NCBI RefSeq assembly: GCF_954871325.1 | Contig: NC_088775.1 | Location: forward strand, 66,875,561 to 66,939,560 | DNA length: 64,000 nt | DNA from: Gordionus sp. m RMFG-2023 | Taxonomy: Eukaryota > Nematomorpha > Gordioida > Chordodea > Parachordodidae | Direction: 5' to 3' | Shown: positions 47,830-59,859 of the stretch, in pieces | Layout: every line of letters starts with the position of its first letter | How positions within the stretch are numbered: the first letter of the stretch is position 1 | Translations under genes and position numbers: made by a program | The notes under the pieces: generated by a model | What the model saw: only the letters and a program-made list of their open reading frames with translations | Told to the model about the DNA's origin: nothing | Database searches by the model: none

Positions 47830-48042
47830 GTGTTTTCGCGATTATATATTGAAAGGTATCGGCGATATTATATTATAAATCATCATAAGAGAAGACGATT
47901 CGACAAATTTCCTGAACGTCTTCAAGGCGTCTCGATACAATTCAAGAAGGTGATTCGATACAATTCAAAGGGGTTATTTGATACAATTCAAAGAGGTGAT
48001 TCGATACAACACCACACAGAGAGAGGGACGCTGGGCTTGTGA
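47830..48042 (+). other. Repeat-driven open frame before the 3' LTR
   Basis: The frame runs through three copies of a GATACAATTCAAAG-type motif (47931-48010). No domain is recognisable. It sits where the end of a pol gene would be in an intact element but shows no similarity to one. Confidence 0.25.
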
Positions 48043-48055
48043 AGGGTGGGCGTGT

Positions 48056-48401
48056 TGTAACTGTTGAAAAAAAGAAGAAATAAATTTAATATAATACATC
48101 AAATGTCAGTTATTTTCTGACAGGGGAATTAAGTTTTCCTTGGGGGAGGAAGAAGAGGAGATGATCACGTGGGATTTCATTATTAGGAAAAAGCCCTTAG
48201 TTGGAGATTTGGAGATATTGGATTAATGGTAGAAGATGTCAGCTGTGGACCTTTGGATGTCAGCTGTGGACATTTGGGAAATGAAGAATTGGATAATCAT
48301 GATTTATTATATTATATTTTTCTTAATGGATAGATATTAGATTGTTGTTTTTTTTAATGAATAAATTTGGGTCGTCTTATTATGAAATATGGTTTGTTTT
48401 A
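48056..48401 (+). repeat. 3' LTR
   Basis: Partner of 45167-45509. The high identity suggests a fairly recent insertion. Confidence 0.85.
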
Positions 48402-50387
48402 CTTTAAATCTACGACACATAACATTCCACTGTTTTTATTTACGTTAATTTTTTTTTTTACTTAACTCTAATTAAATTTTACTTTTATTAAAAAAATTAA
48501 TTAAAGTTATTCACCTTAAAAAAAATAAAAATTGATATATTATATTATTTAGTAATTTTATGGATCTATTAATAGTAATTATAATAAATTTCATTTTTCC
48601 AGTGGCGTCTCAAGGGGGGAATGGGGGCGCGGGGGCTCGAGCCCCCTGAAGCAAAAAAATTTTTTTTAATGGCTCCTTAATATCCCCTTGAACTAAAAAT
48701 AAATTTTTTTGATTGCCCACTGAATGATTTCTTTTATAATTCCATTAAGTAATATATAGATATAATTTTATTATTTAGAAATTAATAAGACTATTTAAAT
48801 TTTTATTAAATGAATATTATTTTAATTATTAAGATTAGATTAATACATATAAATGATCTTTTCACTATGTCAGCTTGCAATCAAATTCTGTATTAAAAAC
48901 ATAATATCAATAACTAACTAAATATTAATTTAGCTTTAACAGTTGAAGTTTAATTGACTTTTATTATTTAAATAATTATTTAACCAATGACATAATGTCA
49001 TTGTATTTAACCCTGATTAAATAAATATAATCATATATTATTTGAAAATTAACAAATTTAATATTGTAATTAGCCGAGTTCAAAATGAATAATCAACTGT
49101 ATATATATTTTTAAATTTTATTATCATACCTTAAAGATATTTTCAAGGTCCAAATAAGTATAAGAGATCTCTTTATAAAAAGTAAGTAGACATATAGTTT
49201 ATAATTATCTACTATATACAGTTGTTTATAAATTATCAGATATAATGCCCCTTTTATAGACGTATTTGACAGTTATATAATATATTACAGTTAATATTAT
49301 AATAAATGGTTTTGATAAAAAATATAATAACAAATTGCATTTAAGTATTTAACGCCATCTATTTAGTTATAAATAATTTTTAAAATTAAACATTTTATTA
49401 TTCATCCTGCAATAGATGTAATAAATTTGATATCTTTTCTTCTCTTTTTTTACGTGTTTTTAGGAAAGCTCATTTTCGAAAAACAGTCTTGAGTTAAATT
49501 TTTAATACAAGTATATTTTTGATATTATTACAAACTACTAGTATTTTAAGATATAATATACCAAGGTGGTGCGACAATATATAAAATCTTAATTGTTTCA
49601 TCATATCATTCTGGTCCTTATTTTATAGTTAGAAAATGTTTCATTTCTAATATGGCATTGCCGTGTAAATAACTCCAGGTTTCAATATATTTGCATAATT
49701 ATTTCTTCCAAAGATTTTTAGTGTTTTTATTTTATCAATTTTTCCAACATAATAAATTCTGATATTAGTTTACATCGTGAGTGTCATGGCTATTACTGAA
49801 AATTAACCAGCATCTATTATTTGTGCTGCTATGTAATTTAAGATTATTACTATAACGGCTGAGAGCATATAATTGCATATTTTAGATAAACAATAATGGT
49901 CAACTGTGTAGTCGTTTATATATCATTTAAAATGGAAGATAATCTTTTAGAAATTTAATATCTCACATAAATTTCTCGATTACTTATCTAGCTTCCATAA
50001 TGTCATCTAAGAGGAAGCTCTAACCACCATATAGTTTTATGATTTGGATTGGTCGTTTATACTCTCTCCTACAAAAATTGTTGATTAGGTTTATGCCTAT
50101 AAATTTTTCCTTATTAGTCCATTCTATAAAACATTGTCTAAAATGGTTACAGAGATTTATACTAGTTTGATAACCTTTTGTCAATATAAGTGCTAAGAAT
50201 TATATTATTGCAATATGTGATTTTTTATATGCCAGTTTATTTTGTATGCATAATATAATAAATGACAAAATTTAAAAATCAGATTAATTGTTCAGTGTTA
50301 ACAAATTTTAAAAAAGTAAAAAAGTATAATATATTTTATCCGCAAATTAGGGGGTATGGGGGGAGGCGAAGTCCCCCATAATTTTTT

Positions 50388-50431
50388 TTTAGTTGAGTTT
50401 CCTGAGAGTGTGAAGGCTAGCGACGCCCCTG
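50388..50431. repeat. Internal copy of the hAT right end
   Basis: GTTGAGTTTCCTGAGAGTGT and GGCTAGCGACGCCCCTG closely resemble the true right end at 51966-52005 (GTTGAGCCCCCTGAGATTGT, GGCTAGCGATGCCCCTG). The tetranucleotide array begins immediately after it. Confidence 0.8.
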
Positions 50432-50432
50432 C

Positions 50433-50998
<566 letters not shown>

Positions 50999-51436
50999 AT
51001 ATTTTTTTATATATGAATAAATTAAATGTAACTCCAAAGAATATAATTAGCAATTTATCTAATATTTTTTAATTTGTAGGATTGTTAACACTCATGATAG
51101 TGAAGAATGTAGTGATAGGAAAATTATGGAAATAAGTTCCCTTGAATCAAATCTCAATCTTAAAATTTTAGATGTAAACGTTTTTAAATAATTCAAGTCA
51201 AATGAATATGTATAATGTCAAACCTATAAACACAAAAAAAATGATAAAGGGTTTAACATAATCCTCTAGATATATATTGATTTTTTTTAAAATTAGAAAT
51301 ATCATTTTTGACATTTATACCCGATATAAAGCAAACTATACCATAATATAAAAAAATTAACCCGTATATTTGCTTGATTTAATGCCATTAATAAAATAAA
51401 ACCAATATTTATACAAAATTAAATTGAAATGGAGTA

Positions 51437-51736
51437 ATGGAAAAATGTATAAAATTATGGAAAGCAAGCGGAAGGTTCAAATCTTCTGAAAAGATAAGGG
51501 AGATAATAAGTGGTAATCCGCTAAAATTTCCATTGCAATATTGTTTACCTTTATTGAAAGTTGTCCCAGATGGAATTGACAAAAGATTGGGATTTTCTTC
51601 TTCTAATGATAATAAATATAACGAAGCTTTTTGGCATTATTATCACTATATTTTAAGATTCGAATTGTCGGATGATAAAAAAAAATACTTTTTTATTATT
51701 AAAAGAAACCCTATATATAGTACCAGTAGTATATAA
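51437..51736 (+). pseudogene. Unassigned open frame inside the hAT
   Basis: The 99-codon frame (GNPLKFPLQYCLPLLKVVPD, then DKRLGFSSSNDNKY) has a more coding-like composition than its surroundings and ends at TAA 51734-51736. I do not recognise a domain. It could be a captured host or transposon exon, or a relic of an accessory protein of the element. The opposite orientation to the suspected transposase is notable. Confidence 0.3.
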
Positions 51737-52432
51737 TCAATCTCAAACTATAACACCAAGATTTAATATCTAATAATATGGAAACTGTTGATCATTTTTT
51801 TTTTGGTGAAACAAATTTTGCTGAATTCAATAATGCAAATAACATTGAAATGAAAAATTAAAATTATTTTAAAGATCGTCGAAATACATTAGAAATGCTT
51901 ACTAATTAACCTTCCAATAAAATTTTTTTAAAATATATTACTGCAATATCTTAATCAGCTCCATAGTTGAGCCCCCTGAGATTGTAAAGGCTAGCGATGC
52001 CCCTGCATTTTTTTCTTAAGACTTATCTTTGGCTTATATTTCATTTCTTAAAAACATTTTTGGTTTCACATTTTTACATATAAACGCTTTTTTCCAAAAA
52101 AGTATAAATTATAGTCAATAACTTAAGTTAAAAAAATATTAAATTTTACAATCTTTCTTTCAAATTATTGTTTAAGATATATGCATTCATTTTTGGGTGA
52201 CAGGGGCTTGGGAGAGGACTAAGGAGGTTATTTAGCTAAAAATGATATTCACAAAAAGTGATAAATTTATATAGGGGGGTATTTTCCTTTGTCCACTACT
52301 TTAGCTATGCCTATGATCGACATCAATTATATGGTATATTTATCAAGGTGTATTTTTTAAATATTTTTCTATAAAATTAGCATGTTTGATGCCGATTTTA
52401 GTTAACATCTATCCTTATCATACCGGAAAATA

Positions 52433-52920
52433 ATGTCTGAACTTCAGAAAAGACACCCCAAACGTAAAATAGGAAGGTAATATTATAATTTATGATTTAT
52501 ATTCAATAGATCTCCTTTTATATTAAGACTTTATGCAAAGGCGGTTTTTACAGGATTTAAAAGAAGTCTAAGAAATCAAAGAGAACATACTTCTTTACTA
52601 CGTATTGAAGGTGTGTTTAAAAGAGACGATACAAAATTTTACATAGGGAAAAAATGTGCATTTGTTTACAAAGCTAAAAAGTATTTTTTTTTAAAAAATA
52701 CTTATAAAATAAATATTTTAGAAACTCTGGAAATAAATCTAAATCTTATAAAGCCATATGGGGGAAGGTAACTAGACCACATGGTGTAAGTGGTGCTGTC
52801 AGAGCGAAGTTTAGAAAAAATTTACCACCTCAAGCTATGGGTAAAAGAATTAGAATAGTAACTATTTTACTTAATTAAACATTTATTTTATTTTAGATGC
52901 TCTATCCATCAAATATATAA
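52433..52920 (+). CDS. RPL35A: 60S ribosomal protein eL33 (L35a), complete, four exons
   Basis: Exons 52433-52476, 52510-52680, 52722-52857 and 52897-52920 join in frame to 124 codons plus TAA. Introns are 33, 41 and 39 bp, all GT-AG. Diagnostic segments run in order: [69 protein letters not shown] and IRI-MLYPSNI at the C-terminus. These are the conserved core and end of eL33, a small protein of the large cytosolic ribosomal subunit. Length lies between the ~110-residue vertebrate form and longer insect forms. The N-terminus ([14 protein letters not shown]) is short and basic. No stop, frameshift or missing splice site is seen, so this is very likely a functional gene. It begins only about 117 bp after the end of a hAT-family element. 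Possible poly(A) signal AATAAA at 52965-52970. Confidence 0.95.
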
Positions 52921-52964
52921 ATAATTATATTATTTCTTATGCATGGCAAACTTTATTTTGATCT

Positions 52965-52970
52965 AATAAA
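52965..52970 (+). promoter_or_regulatory. Poly(A) signal candidate of RPL35A
   Basis: AATAAA 45 bases after the stop codon, the expected spacing for a compact 3' UTR. Confidence 0.5.
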
Positions 52971-53171
52971 CTATATTTGGATTATGATAATTATTTTATA
53001 TTCACATGATGTATTTAGTCATAGTTATATATTTTCATCATGGGTTGTCATACCTCAGAATTTTGGTGTAAACCTTATGATTTTTCTTGTTATACCAAAA
53101 TATGCCATTTATTGCATTTTCATAGTTTTTTATTAAGAAATTTTTATTCTAATTTTCTAAAAAAATATATA

Positions 53172-53837
53172 CAGCACTTAAAAATTAGCTTAACTAGTTA
53201 ATTACACTGCCATTTTTATTTTAATTAAATCATTAAAAAAACATTTTTGTTTTATTTATCATCTATACCTTGAAAAGAAATGACAAAAACTTGTGTATTA
53301 ATAAAAATAATTTAGCTTTATAATTTAATACTGAAAACAAATTATGCAAAATCATGAATAATTACTGATGATGAAAATGATTATTATGTAAGTATTAAAT
53401 ATTATTTTTAAAATTCAATCTATGTAATGGGCTTTATAAGCAATTATGCATCTTTTAATATTTAAAAAATTTACACTTTTATATAGCTTAAGGCTCTATT
53501 CATACAGCGCTTAAAAATTAGCTTAACTAGTTAATTACACTGCCATTTATATTTTAATTAAATCTTTCATTAAAAAAACATTGTTTTTGTTTTATTTATC
53601 ATCTATACCTTGAAAAGAAATGACAAAAACTTGTGTATTATTAAAAACAATTTAGCTTTATAATTTAATACTGAAAACAAATTATGCAATGAATAATTAC
53701 TGATGATGAAAATGATTATTATGTAAGTATTAAATATTATTTTTAAAATTCAATCTATGTAATGGGTTTAAGCAATTATGCATCTTTTAATATTTAAAAA
53801 ATTTACACTTTTATATAGCTTAAGGCTCTATTCATAG
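53172..53837. repeat. Tandem duplication, 333-bp unit, two copies
   Basis: CAGC(A/G)CTTAAAAATTAGC ... GGCTCTATTCATA occurs at 53172-53504 and again at 53505-53837, with about 95% identity by eye and a few small indels. It lies downstream of RPL35A. No coding. Confidence 0.92.
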
Positions 53838-55049
53838 TAGCACAGATCTGATTTTATGTCAAAACATTTTATTTGATATCTTACGAAGGTAGTTATTTTG
53901 GCTTATAACAAATTAAACCTTGTTGTATGCATTGAAATAAATCAATATTCATTTGTAAAATTATTGATCATATATAAAATGCCATATAAAACACAAAAAA
54001 TACTAAACAATAAAAATATTTAGTCTATTACAAATTACATATGTATAGAGCCATGCAAAGTTATTTTCTTGGCCTGGCCCTAACCTGAATTTAAAATTTG
54101 CTGCCTGACCCAAGTACAAATTTTTTGTTCCAGCCTAACCTGAGTTAATTTAAAAAAAATTGAGTTTTAATATTTAAGGGAAAAAATATGCATGTTTATT
54201 ATTCACATATTGTCACCTTAAATATAAGTATAGTTAAGCCTCCATATGACTCATCAATTGCCAAATAAAATGCAAAACTGAGTATAAAATTTTATCTAAT
54301 TTTATAAATAATGAACATATTAAATACACGTCAATATGATCATAATATGAATAACTATAATATATAATTAATTAGGGATATGTTGATATCTTTTATATGG
54401 TTGCTCAAATTTTTCATCTTTTTAAAGATCTTGGCTAGTATTAATAAATTTGCCTATTAAATAAGGCTTCAGCTTTATTACCAAATCAGTGCATTAAAAA
54501 ATAAATTGGAGAGAATACATTAATTGATACCTTATTCCATTTGTAGAATTACTTATAAAAGAACTTACTGATCAACTCAAGCATCATACAAGTTATGAAT
54601 GTTGCAATATATAAAAATCACTGTTTTTATTATATTTATAATGGAAAAATTTATTTCCTATCAACAATTTTTGGATATCCACTTTAAACCAATCTTTTTT
54701 TTCCCAATTTTATCAATGCTTTGACAAACAATTTTTAGAATGCATTAACATCAACTTTTGTGAAGAAAATTTAGTTTATATATTGTTTTTTATTATTTAT
54801 ATAATATAGAAAATCATATGGACTTAAAAAAATTACATTAATATCAATAACTAACTGGCATATTTAGTTTGTTGGGATCGTTATATAATTAAATATGTAT
54901 GAAGAACACGTTCAGATGAAATTGGATTGGGGCCTCCAAAAAGTGGTATTGATACACCCCTATAAATAATGATAAATCAAGCTTGTCAGACTTTAAGCAT
55001 ATACCTTAAAACACTTAATGGTGATATATGTAAGTAATAGAGTTTTAAC
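53838..55049. other. Non-coding AT-rich DNA with a MITE remnant
   Basis: Around 54045-54170 TAGAGCCATGCAAAGTTA and GGCCTGGCCC / GCCTGACCC boxes resemble the left end of the GC-spiked MITE family (5992, 10211). No right end was found. The rest shows nothing recognisable. Confidence 0.4.
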
Positions 55050-55320
55050 TAGTGTTGTTAAATGGCTAAGGTAAACTGGCTTAACCCTAAACTCAGCCAG
55101 TTTTTGAATCGAAATTTGGCTTAGGCTCAAACCGATTTTTGAGCCGAAATTAATTTAGGCTTAACCCTAAGTCGAAAATTGAATCTGGCTCAAGCCGCCT
55201 TATTAGTTGGCTGGCTCGAGTAGACTCAAGCCACCTCAAATGGCTGAGCCAAGCCTACCCTAAACTCAGCTTGTTTTTGAATCTAAAATTGACTCAGGCT
55301 TTTGTTGGCTTTATTAAATA
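55050..55320. mobile_element. Fossil of the TAGTGTTG MITE family with GGCTTAA repeats
   Basis: Starts TAGTGTTGTTAAATGGCTAA, like 4503 and 13830. It continues with alternating GGCTCAAGCC / GGCTTAACCC and GATTTTTGAGCCG motifs, an internally repetitive, GC-richer stretch. The right end is missing. Confidence 0.5.
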
Positions 55321-55404
55321 TATTATTATATATTTGGTTTATTTTGGCCTATAATATAATAAATTAAATATTTCAATTTAAAAGTAAGTGAAGATAACTA
55401 GTGG

Positions 55405-55560
55405 CTATTTCACTTGTATCTAAGATACAAGATCCTTTTGTATCTTGTACTCAGTGTTTTATTGACATTTTTAATAAGATACTAGTATCTGTATCTAAGA
55501 TAATTTTGAAATGAATCTTGTATCTTTTTCATTTTCTTTAAAAAGATACAGATAGCATTA
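55405..55560. repeat. GTATCT/AGATAC repeat patch
   Basis: Several GTATCTAAGATACAAG and ATACTAGTATCTGTATCTAA motifs, similar to the ends of the element at 37561-38257. No terminal pair or target duplication could be defined. Confidence 0.45.
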
Positions 55561-55642
55561 ATTATTATTCATTTATCTTTAAAACATGTAAATAAAAAAT
55601 GAATATATATATTAAAAGTGAATGTATATTTTAAAAATATCG

Positions 55643-55831
55643 ATGGCTCTAAAAAGAGCTTATAGTAAAAATGTTCCTAAAAAACAGGTATAATTATGTT
55701 TAAAAATTTCTAATTGGAGTTTTTGTTTAAGAAAAATTGATTTTTGTAATGTTATAAATTTTACATGCTAAGATTTTTTTTAAAAAATATGTTGATTGTA
55801 AGAAATTGCCATTAGTTGAAATGACTATGGG
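55643..55831 (+). CDS. Possible two-exon mini-frame, unassigned
   Basis: ATG at 55643 opens MALKRAYSKNVPKKQ, followed by a GT donor (GTATAATT, 55688). A candidate acceptor (CTAAG, about 55772) gives FFKKYVDCKKLPLVEMTMG and a stop, then AATAAA at 55839. The basic start and short intron fit the style of RPL35A, but I recognise no family, and the frame could be chance. Confidence 0.2.
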
Positions 55832-55849
55832 TTGAAAAATAAAGTTATT

Positions 55850-56101
55850 GAGTATTTATTAATTTTTTTATTTTCCCCGCTAGTAAGAGGGTTTGAATTA
55901 ATTGATGAGGGAAAGGAAGAGACGCAGGTTGCGTCCCAAATTAAGGATTTCCCATTGGACCATGGGGTGCAGGTTAAACCGTCAGGTCTGAGACCATCTT
56001 GTAAAGAGAGGTTTGTTGGTTCTAGGATGTTAGGTATTTTAGCTTTATTAAGAGCGTTATGGATGATTTTATTTATAGCTTTATGCCGGAGGCATGTTTA
56101 A
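55850..56101 (+). pseudogene. GC-richer open frame of unknown origin
   Basis: An 80-codon frame (RGFELIDEGKEETQVASQIK, then HGVQVKPSGLRPSCKERF) with near-balanced base composition stands out from AT-rich surroundings. It has no clear start, no recognised domain and ends at TAA. It could be a fragment of a mobile element or an imported sequence. Confidence 0.25.
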
Positions 56102-56694
56102 AACATTTACATATCACACAATGCAACTTTATTCTCTTCGTGAAATCTTGTATTATTTTTATTTTTTCCTGCTATATTTTAAATATATTGATAACCAAAA
56201 TTAGTTGTAAATTTTACAGATCACATAGATAGATAGCAGTGTGGTAAAATTGCTTGGTTGGATCGAAGTAGCATGATTTTGGTTGGGTTTTTGGTCGAAA
56301 AAATGAACCAAAAATAAAGCAACCAAGTTGGTCGACCAAATCCATCGACCCAATTTATTTTATATAAATAAAAACATGATATTATTTAATATTTTTATTT
56401 ATTTAATATTGAAATTTCAAATTTTAATTATTTTTTATTTTACTATGAAATTGATGTTTTTTAATAAAAAAAATGTATAATTATATCATTTTATTAACAA
56501 TAAATTTGTGATTTTCACGCCCAAAATTTTAAGCAATTGTTAATTTGATGAGAATTTTAAATTTTATAAATAAAACTTTTTTGAGAAATTTTTTTGTGAA
56601 TTTTAATATAAATAAACAATCTTTTAGATAATGAAATATTTTATAGTTTTTTTTTATCATTTTTCTGAAATTATTTCTTAAGTATATTAAAGGA

Positions 56695-56920
56695 AGTTGT
56701 AATTTCTAAATAATTTATTAAGCATGCTTAAATAAAATTTCAGGGAAGATGTACCCTCTAGATAAGTGACAATTGTCATAATCGTTATTTTAGTGTTTTT
56801 GAATTTTTTTTGTCGCAAATTGGAAATAATAAATATTAAAAACAAATTTAAATAAAACTTCAGTCAATATGTTCCCTGGATAAGTGACAATTGTCATAAT
56901 CGTTAATTTTAAAGTTTTTT
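56695..56920. repeat. Two stray units of the ~118-bp CAATTG repeat
   Basis: Two copies of AAGTGACAATTGTCATAATCG with TAAATAAAATTTCAG.GAAGA-type flanks. They are diverged from the arrays at 27412 and 39480 and lie about 16 kb outside the palindrome. Confidence 0.85.
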
Positions 56921-56924
56921 GAGA

Positions 56925-58050
56925 ACCGACCAGAGAATAGACCCGAGCACAACTTATATTATTTTATTGTGACTGAATGTGAATATTTTGCTGAATTGTA
57001 TTTTGCAAAGAGGACGAATATATCAATATTAGCATAGAAATATTCATATATAATATTAGATTCCTTTTTCAAAAATTGTTCCTTTCATCGACCCGAGCAT
57101 GGACCGGATCACTTACTCCAAACCAACCTATTATATTAGTTTAATATAAATATTTTGCGCAATCATATTTTTATATTTAGAAGACGAATATTTCAATATT
57201 ATCATGAAAAATAATCATATTTATTTAAAATTATATACTTTTTAAAAAAAAATTGTTCTCTTCTTATAATCTATAAATTAAAAATTAGAGACCGAGTAAT
57301 TCAATTCCTTATTAATTATTGATATCGAATTAGAAATAATTATCTTCTAAGACCGGTTATTATAGGAATTTATCGATTTTTAGATATGTATAATTCATAT
57401 ATCATCAAATGAGGGTATTAAATCTTTTTTAATAATTTTTGGGATCTCTAAAATTATAAAAATTGGCTAAGACTTAAACCGATTAGATGAGTTGGTTCAG
57501 TAGTTGACAGTTAAACAACGATATCTTTTGAGTTTTGATAATCATTTTTATTTATAGATAGGGGCCATTAAATTACAAATAAACAATATAGACTAATTAT
57601 AATCACTTAACAAACACGATATTTTTTTTTAACAAAACAATTATTTCTTTTTTTAGGGGTGTACCGATATTTCCTGAGCACCAACCAGAGTTATATTAGT
57701 GAACTGGTTAATATTTTGATCAATTATATTTTTATGCATAGAGGACGAATATTTCAATATTAACATAAATATTCATATTTATTATTTAATATTTTATTCC
57801 TTTTTTAAAAATGGTTCTTTTCATCGTCCCGAGCACCGACCAGAGAATCAACTTATATTATTTTATTGTGAACAACTGAATGTTAATATTTTGCTAAATT
57901 ATATTTTTAAGCTTAGAGGACGAATATTTCAATATTAATAGAAAAATTCATATTTATTATTTATTTGATTCCTTTTTTAAAAATGGTTTTTTTTCATCGT
58001 CCTGACATGGACCAGAGCACTTACTCCAAACAATATTATATTATTTTGAG
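56925..58050. repeat. Diverged tandem repeat (about 150-200 bp unit, 4-5 copies)
   Basis: Recurring blocks: GAGGACGAATAT.TCAATATT, then ATTCATAT.TATTA and a TTCTTTTCATCG.CCCGAGCA box followed by GACCAGAG (copies near 56930, 57090, 57660, 57830 and 58000). An unrelated AT-rich stretch interrupts at 57260-57650. Confidence 0.75.
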
Positions 58051-58660
58051 GGAATATTTTGCAGCCAAATGTTTACATAAAGCAGATCTAATGACATTCA
58101 GTAAATTTTATGGATAAAAATCCAGTTAATAGTGCTTCGTCTCCCCCCCCCCCCCACATCGTTGGTTTTTTTTATAAATTAATATATTTTAATAAATCAA
58201 GATGTAATTTTATTTTGAAAAATAGTTACCGACTTTGTATTTATATAAACTAAATAAAAAATGTTGTTAATTTGCTTGGTTGAAACAGCTTATTTAAAAT
58301 AAATTAAAATATTTTCAGACTTAAAGGTAAAGGAGGTTGTTAGTAGTACCTGCAAATAGGTATAACTGAGATCGCGTTTTAATAAATTACAATGGGCTCA
58401 GGCCAAAAAAAATTTAATTTACAGAGCTCCCTTAGGTAAAGTATAGTTACTTAACCATCTTCAAAACTTTTGTGGGGTTTATACTTTATTGGATGGGAGA
58501 TGATAGACTTACGCCAAATGGCGTATTAGCAAGAAATAAAAGTTATATTTTTTCTTATTTATACGCATTTTCCGAATCGATAAAAAAGTTACGAAAATTT
58601 AACGAATCATTTAAAATTTGTATTTATAAAAAATGGATGTATAAATAATATCGTGGACGA
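58050..58660. other. No gene seen
   Basis: Contains a 14-C run near 58143. No coding frame or recognised RNA. Confidence 0.4.
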
Positions 58661-59215
58661 AATTTAGTAAACTATAAAGCAATATAAAAATTTAAAATAC
58701 ATAAATCTTTATATATCAGATTTTAGAATGTCACCAAAAAGTACTACTATAGTAATACCTTACTTATTTCCCAATATTTAGTAAACTATAAAGCAATATA
58801 AAAATTTAAAATACATAAATCTTTATATATCAGATTTTAGAATGTCACCAAAAAGTACTACCATAGTAATACCTTACTTATTTCCCAATATTTAGTAAAC
58901 TATAAAGCAATATAAAAATTTAAAATACATAAATCTTTATATATCAGATTTTAGAATGTCACCAAAAAGTACTACCATAGTAATACCTTTTTAAAATACA
59001 TAAATCTTTATATATCAGATTTTAGAATGTCACCAAAAAGTACTACCATAGTAATACCTTACTTATTTCCCTATATTTAGTAAACTATAAAGCAATATAA
59101 AAATTAAATCTTTATATATCAGATTTTAGAATGTCACCAAAAAGTACTACCATAGTAATACCTTACTTATTTCCCAATATTTAGTAAACTATAAAGCAAT
59201 ATAAAAATTTAAATT
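58660..59215. repeat. Tandem ~113-bp satellite-like array (about 5 copies)
   Basis: Units start TATTTAGTAAACTATAAAGC and include CAGATTTTAGAATGTCACC and CATAGTAATACCTTACTTAT. Units are nearly identical apart from two truncated copies (near 58990 and 59105), pointing to recent amplification. Confidence 0.92.
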
Positions 59216-59378
59216 ACATATATCTTAAGATGGCTATGAATTAGGAAATTTAGAATGATTGAGTAAAGAATAAATCTTACCTTGTGCTTCAAATTTACAA
59301 ACAATTACTCATTTTTTATATAAATTTTTTTATTGAATTTATGTTGAAATTTATAAATTATATTGTACTAGCTAATAA

Positions 59379-59396
59379 CCCGTCAAGAATGACGGG
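59379..59396 (-). terminator. Helitron 3'-terminal hairpin
   Basis: Stem of 6 bp, CCCGTC / GACGGG, with a 6-nt loop. It lies 7 nt before the CTAG terminus on the minus strand. Helitron 3' hairpins act as the transposition termination signal. Confidence 0.85.
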
Positions 59397-59859
59397 GAAT
59401 TAGAGTTATCTCATTTGAAAGGATTATGGATATTAATGGTGCCAGGTACTAAGTTAAAAGAAAATTTCATCCAATAATTAAGATTTATTACATGTAAACT
59501 TGACACCACAAATACCAGTATTATCCACCAGAGCTCCTGTTAGTCAGCATTTCTGTTCACTCCCCACCGCGTGAAGGTAGGAGATGGATTTTAGGAGAGC
59601 AAAGAAATGAAAAAAAGAAGGAAGAAATAGAAAAAAAGAGACAAAGATATGAATTATAAGAAAATATATAATAATAATTGTATATACCTCAAGACTTCAC
59701 GATTATTGGGTTCCAACACATATGCATTTGTAACCAGATAAAAAATATAATATAGTAAATTTTATAATATCAAAAATTTTACTAAAAATGAGATTAAAGA
59801 TATTTCAAAATGAGAGGGATGTTAGATTTTTAAGCATTCGTCTGGAATATCGATGGTTT

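Larger units (their letters stand above)
45167..48401 (+). mobile_element. LTR retrotransposon without coding capacity, 3.2 kb
   Basis: Direct LTRs of about 345 bp at 45167-45509 and 48056-48401 start TGTAACTGTTG and end GGTTTGTTTTA. The sequence after the first LTR is TTGGTGCCGTGACCAGCATC, a candidate primer binding site of the BEL/Pao or Gypsy type. GTGAAGGGTGGGCG before the second LTR may be the polypurine tract. The flanking pentamers ATTTA and CTTTA match 4 of 5, and the host sequence is continuous with the CATAGGC family across the gap. The 2.5-kb interior has no gag or pol and contains a nested MITE, so the element is non-autonomous. Confidence 0.85.

Noticed and set aside
52939-53136. 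65-codon hydrophobic frame after RPL35A
   Set aside because: AT-rich hydrophobic bias, no splice or domain evidence; it overlaps the RPL35A 3' UTR and poly(A) signal.
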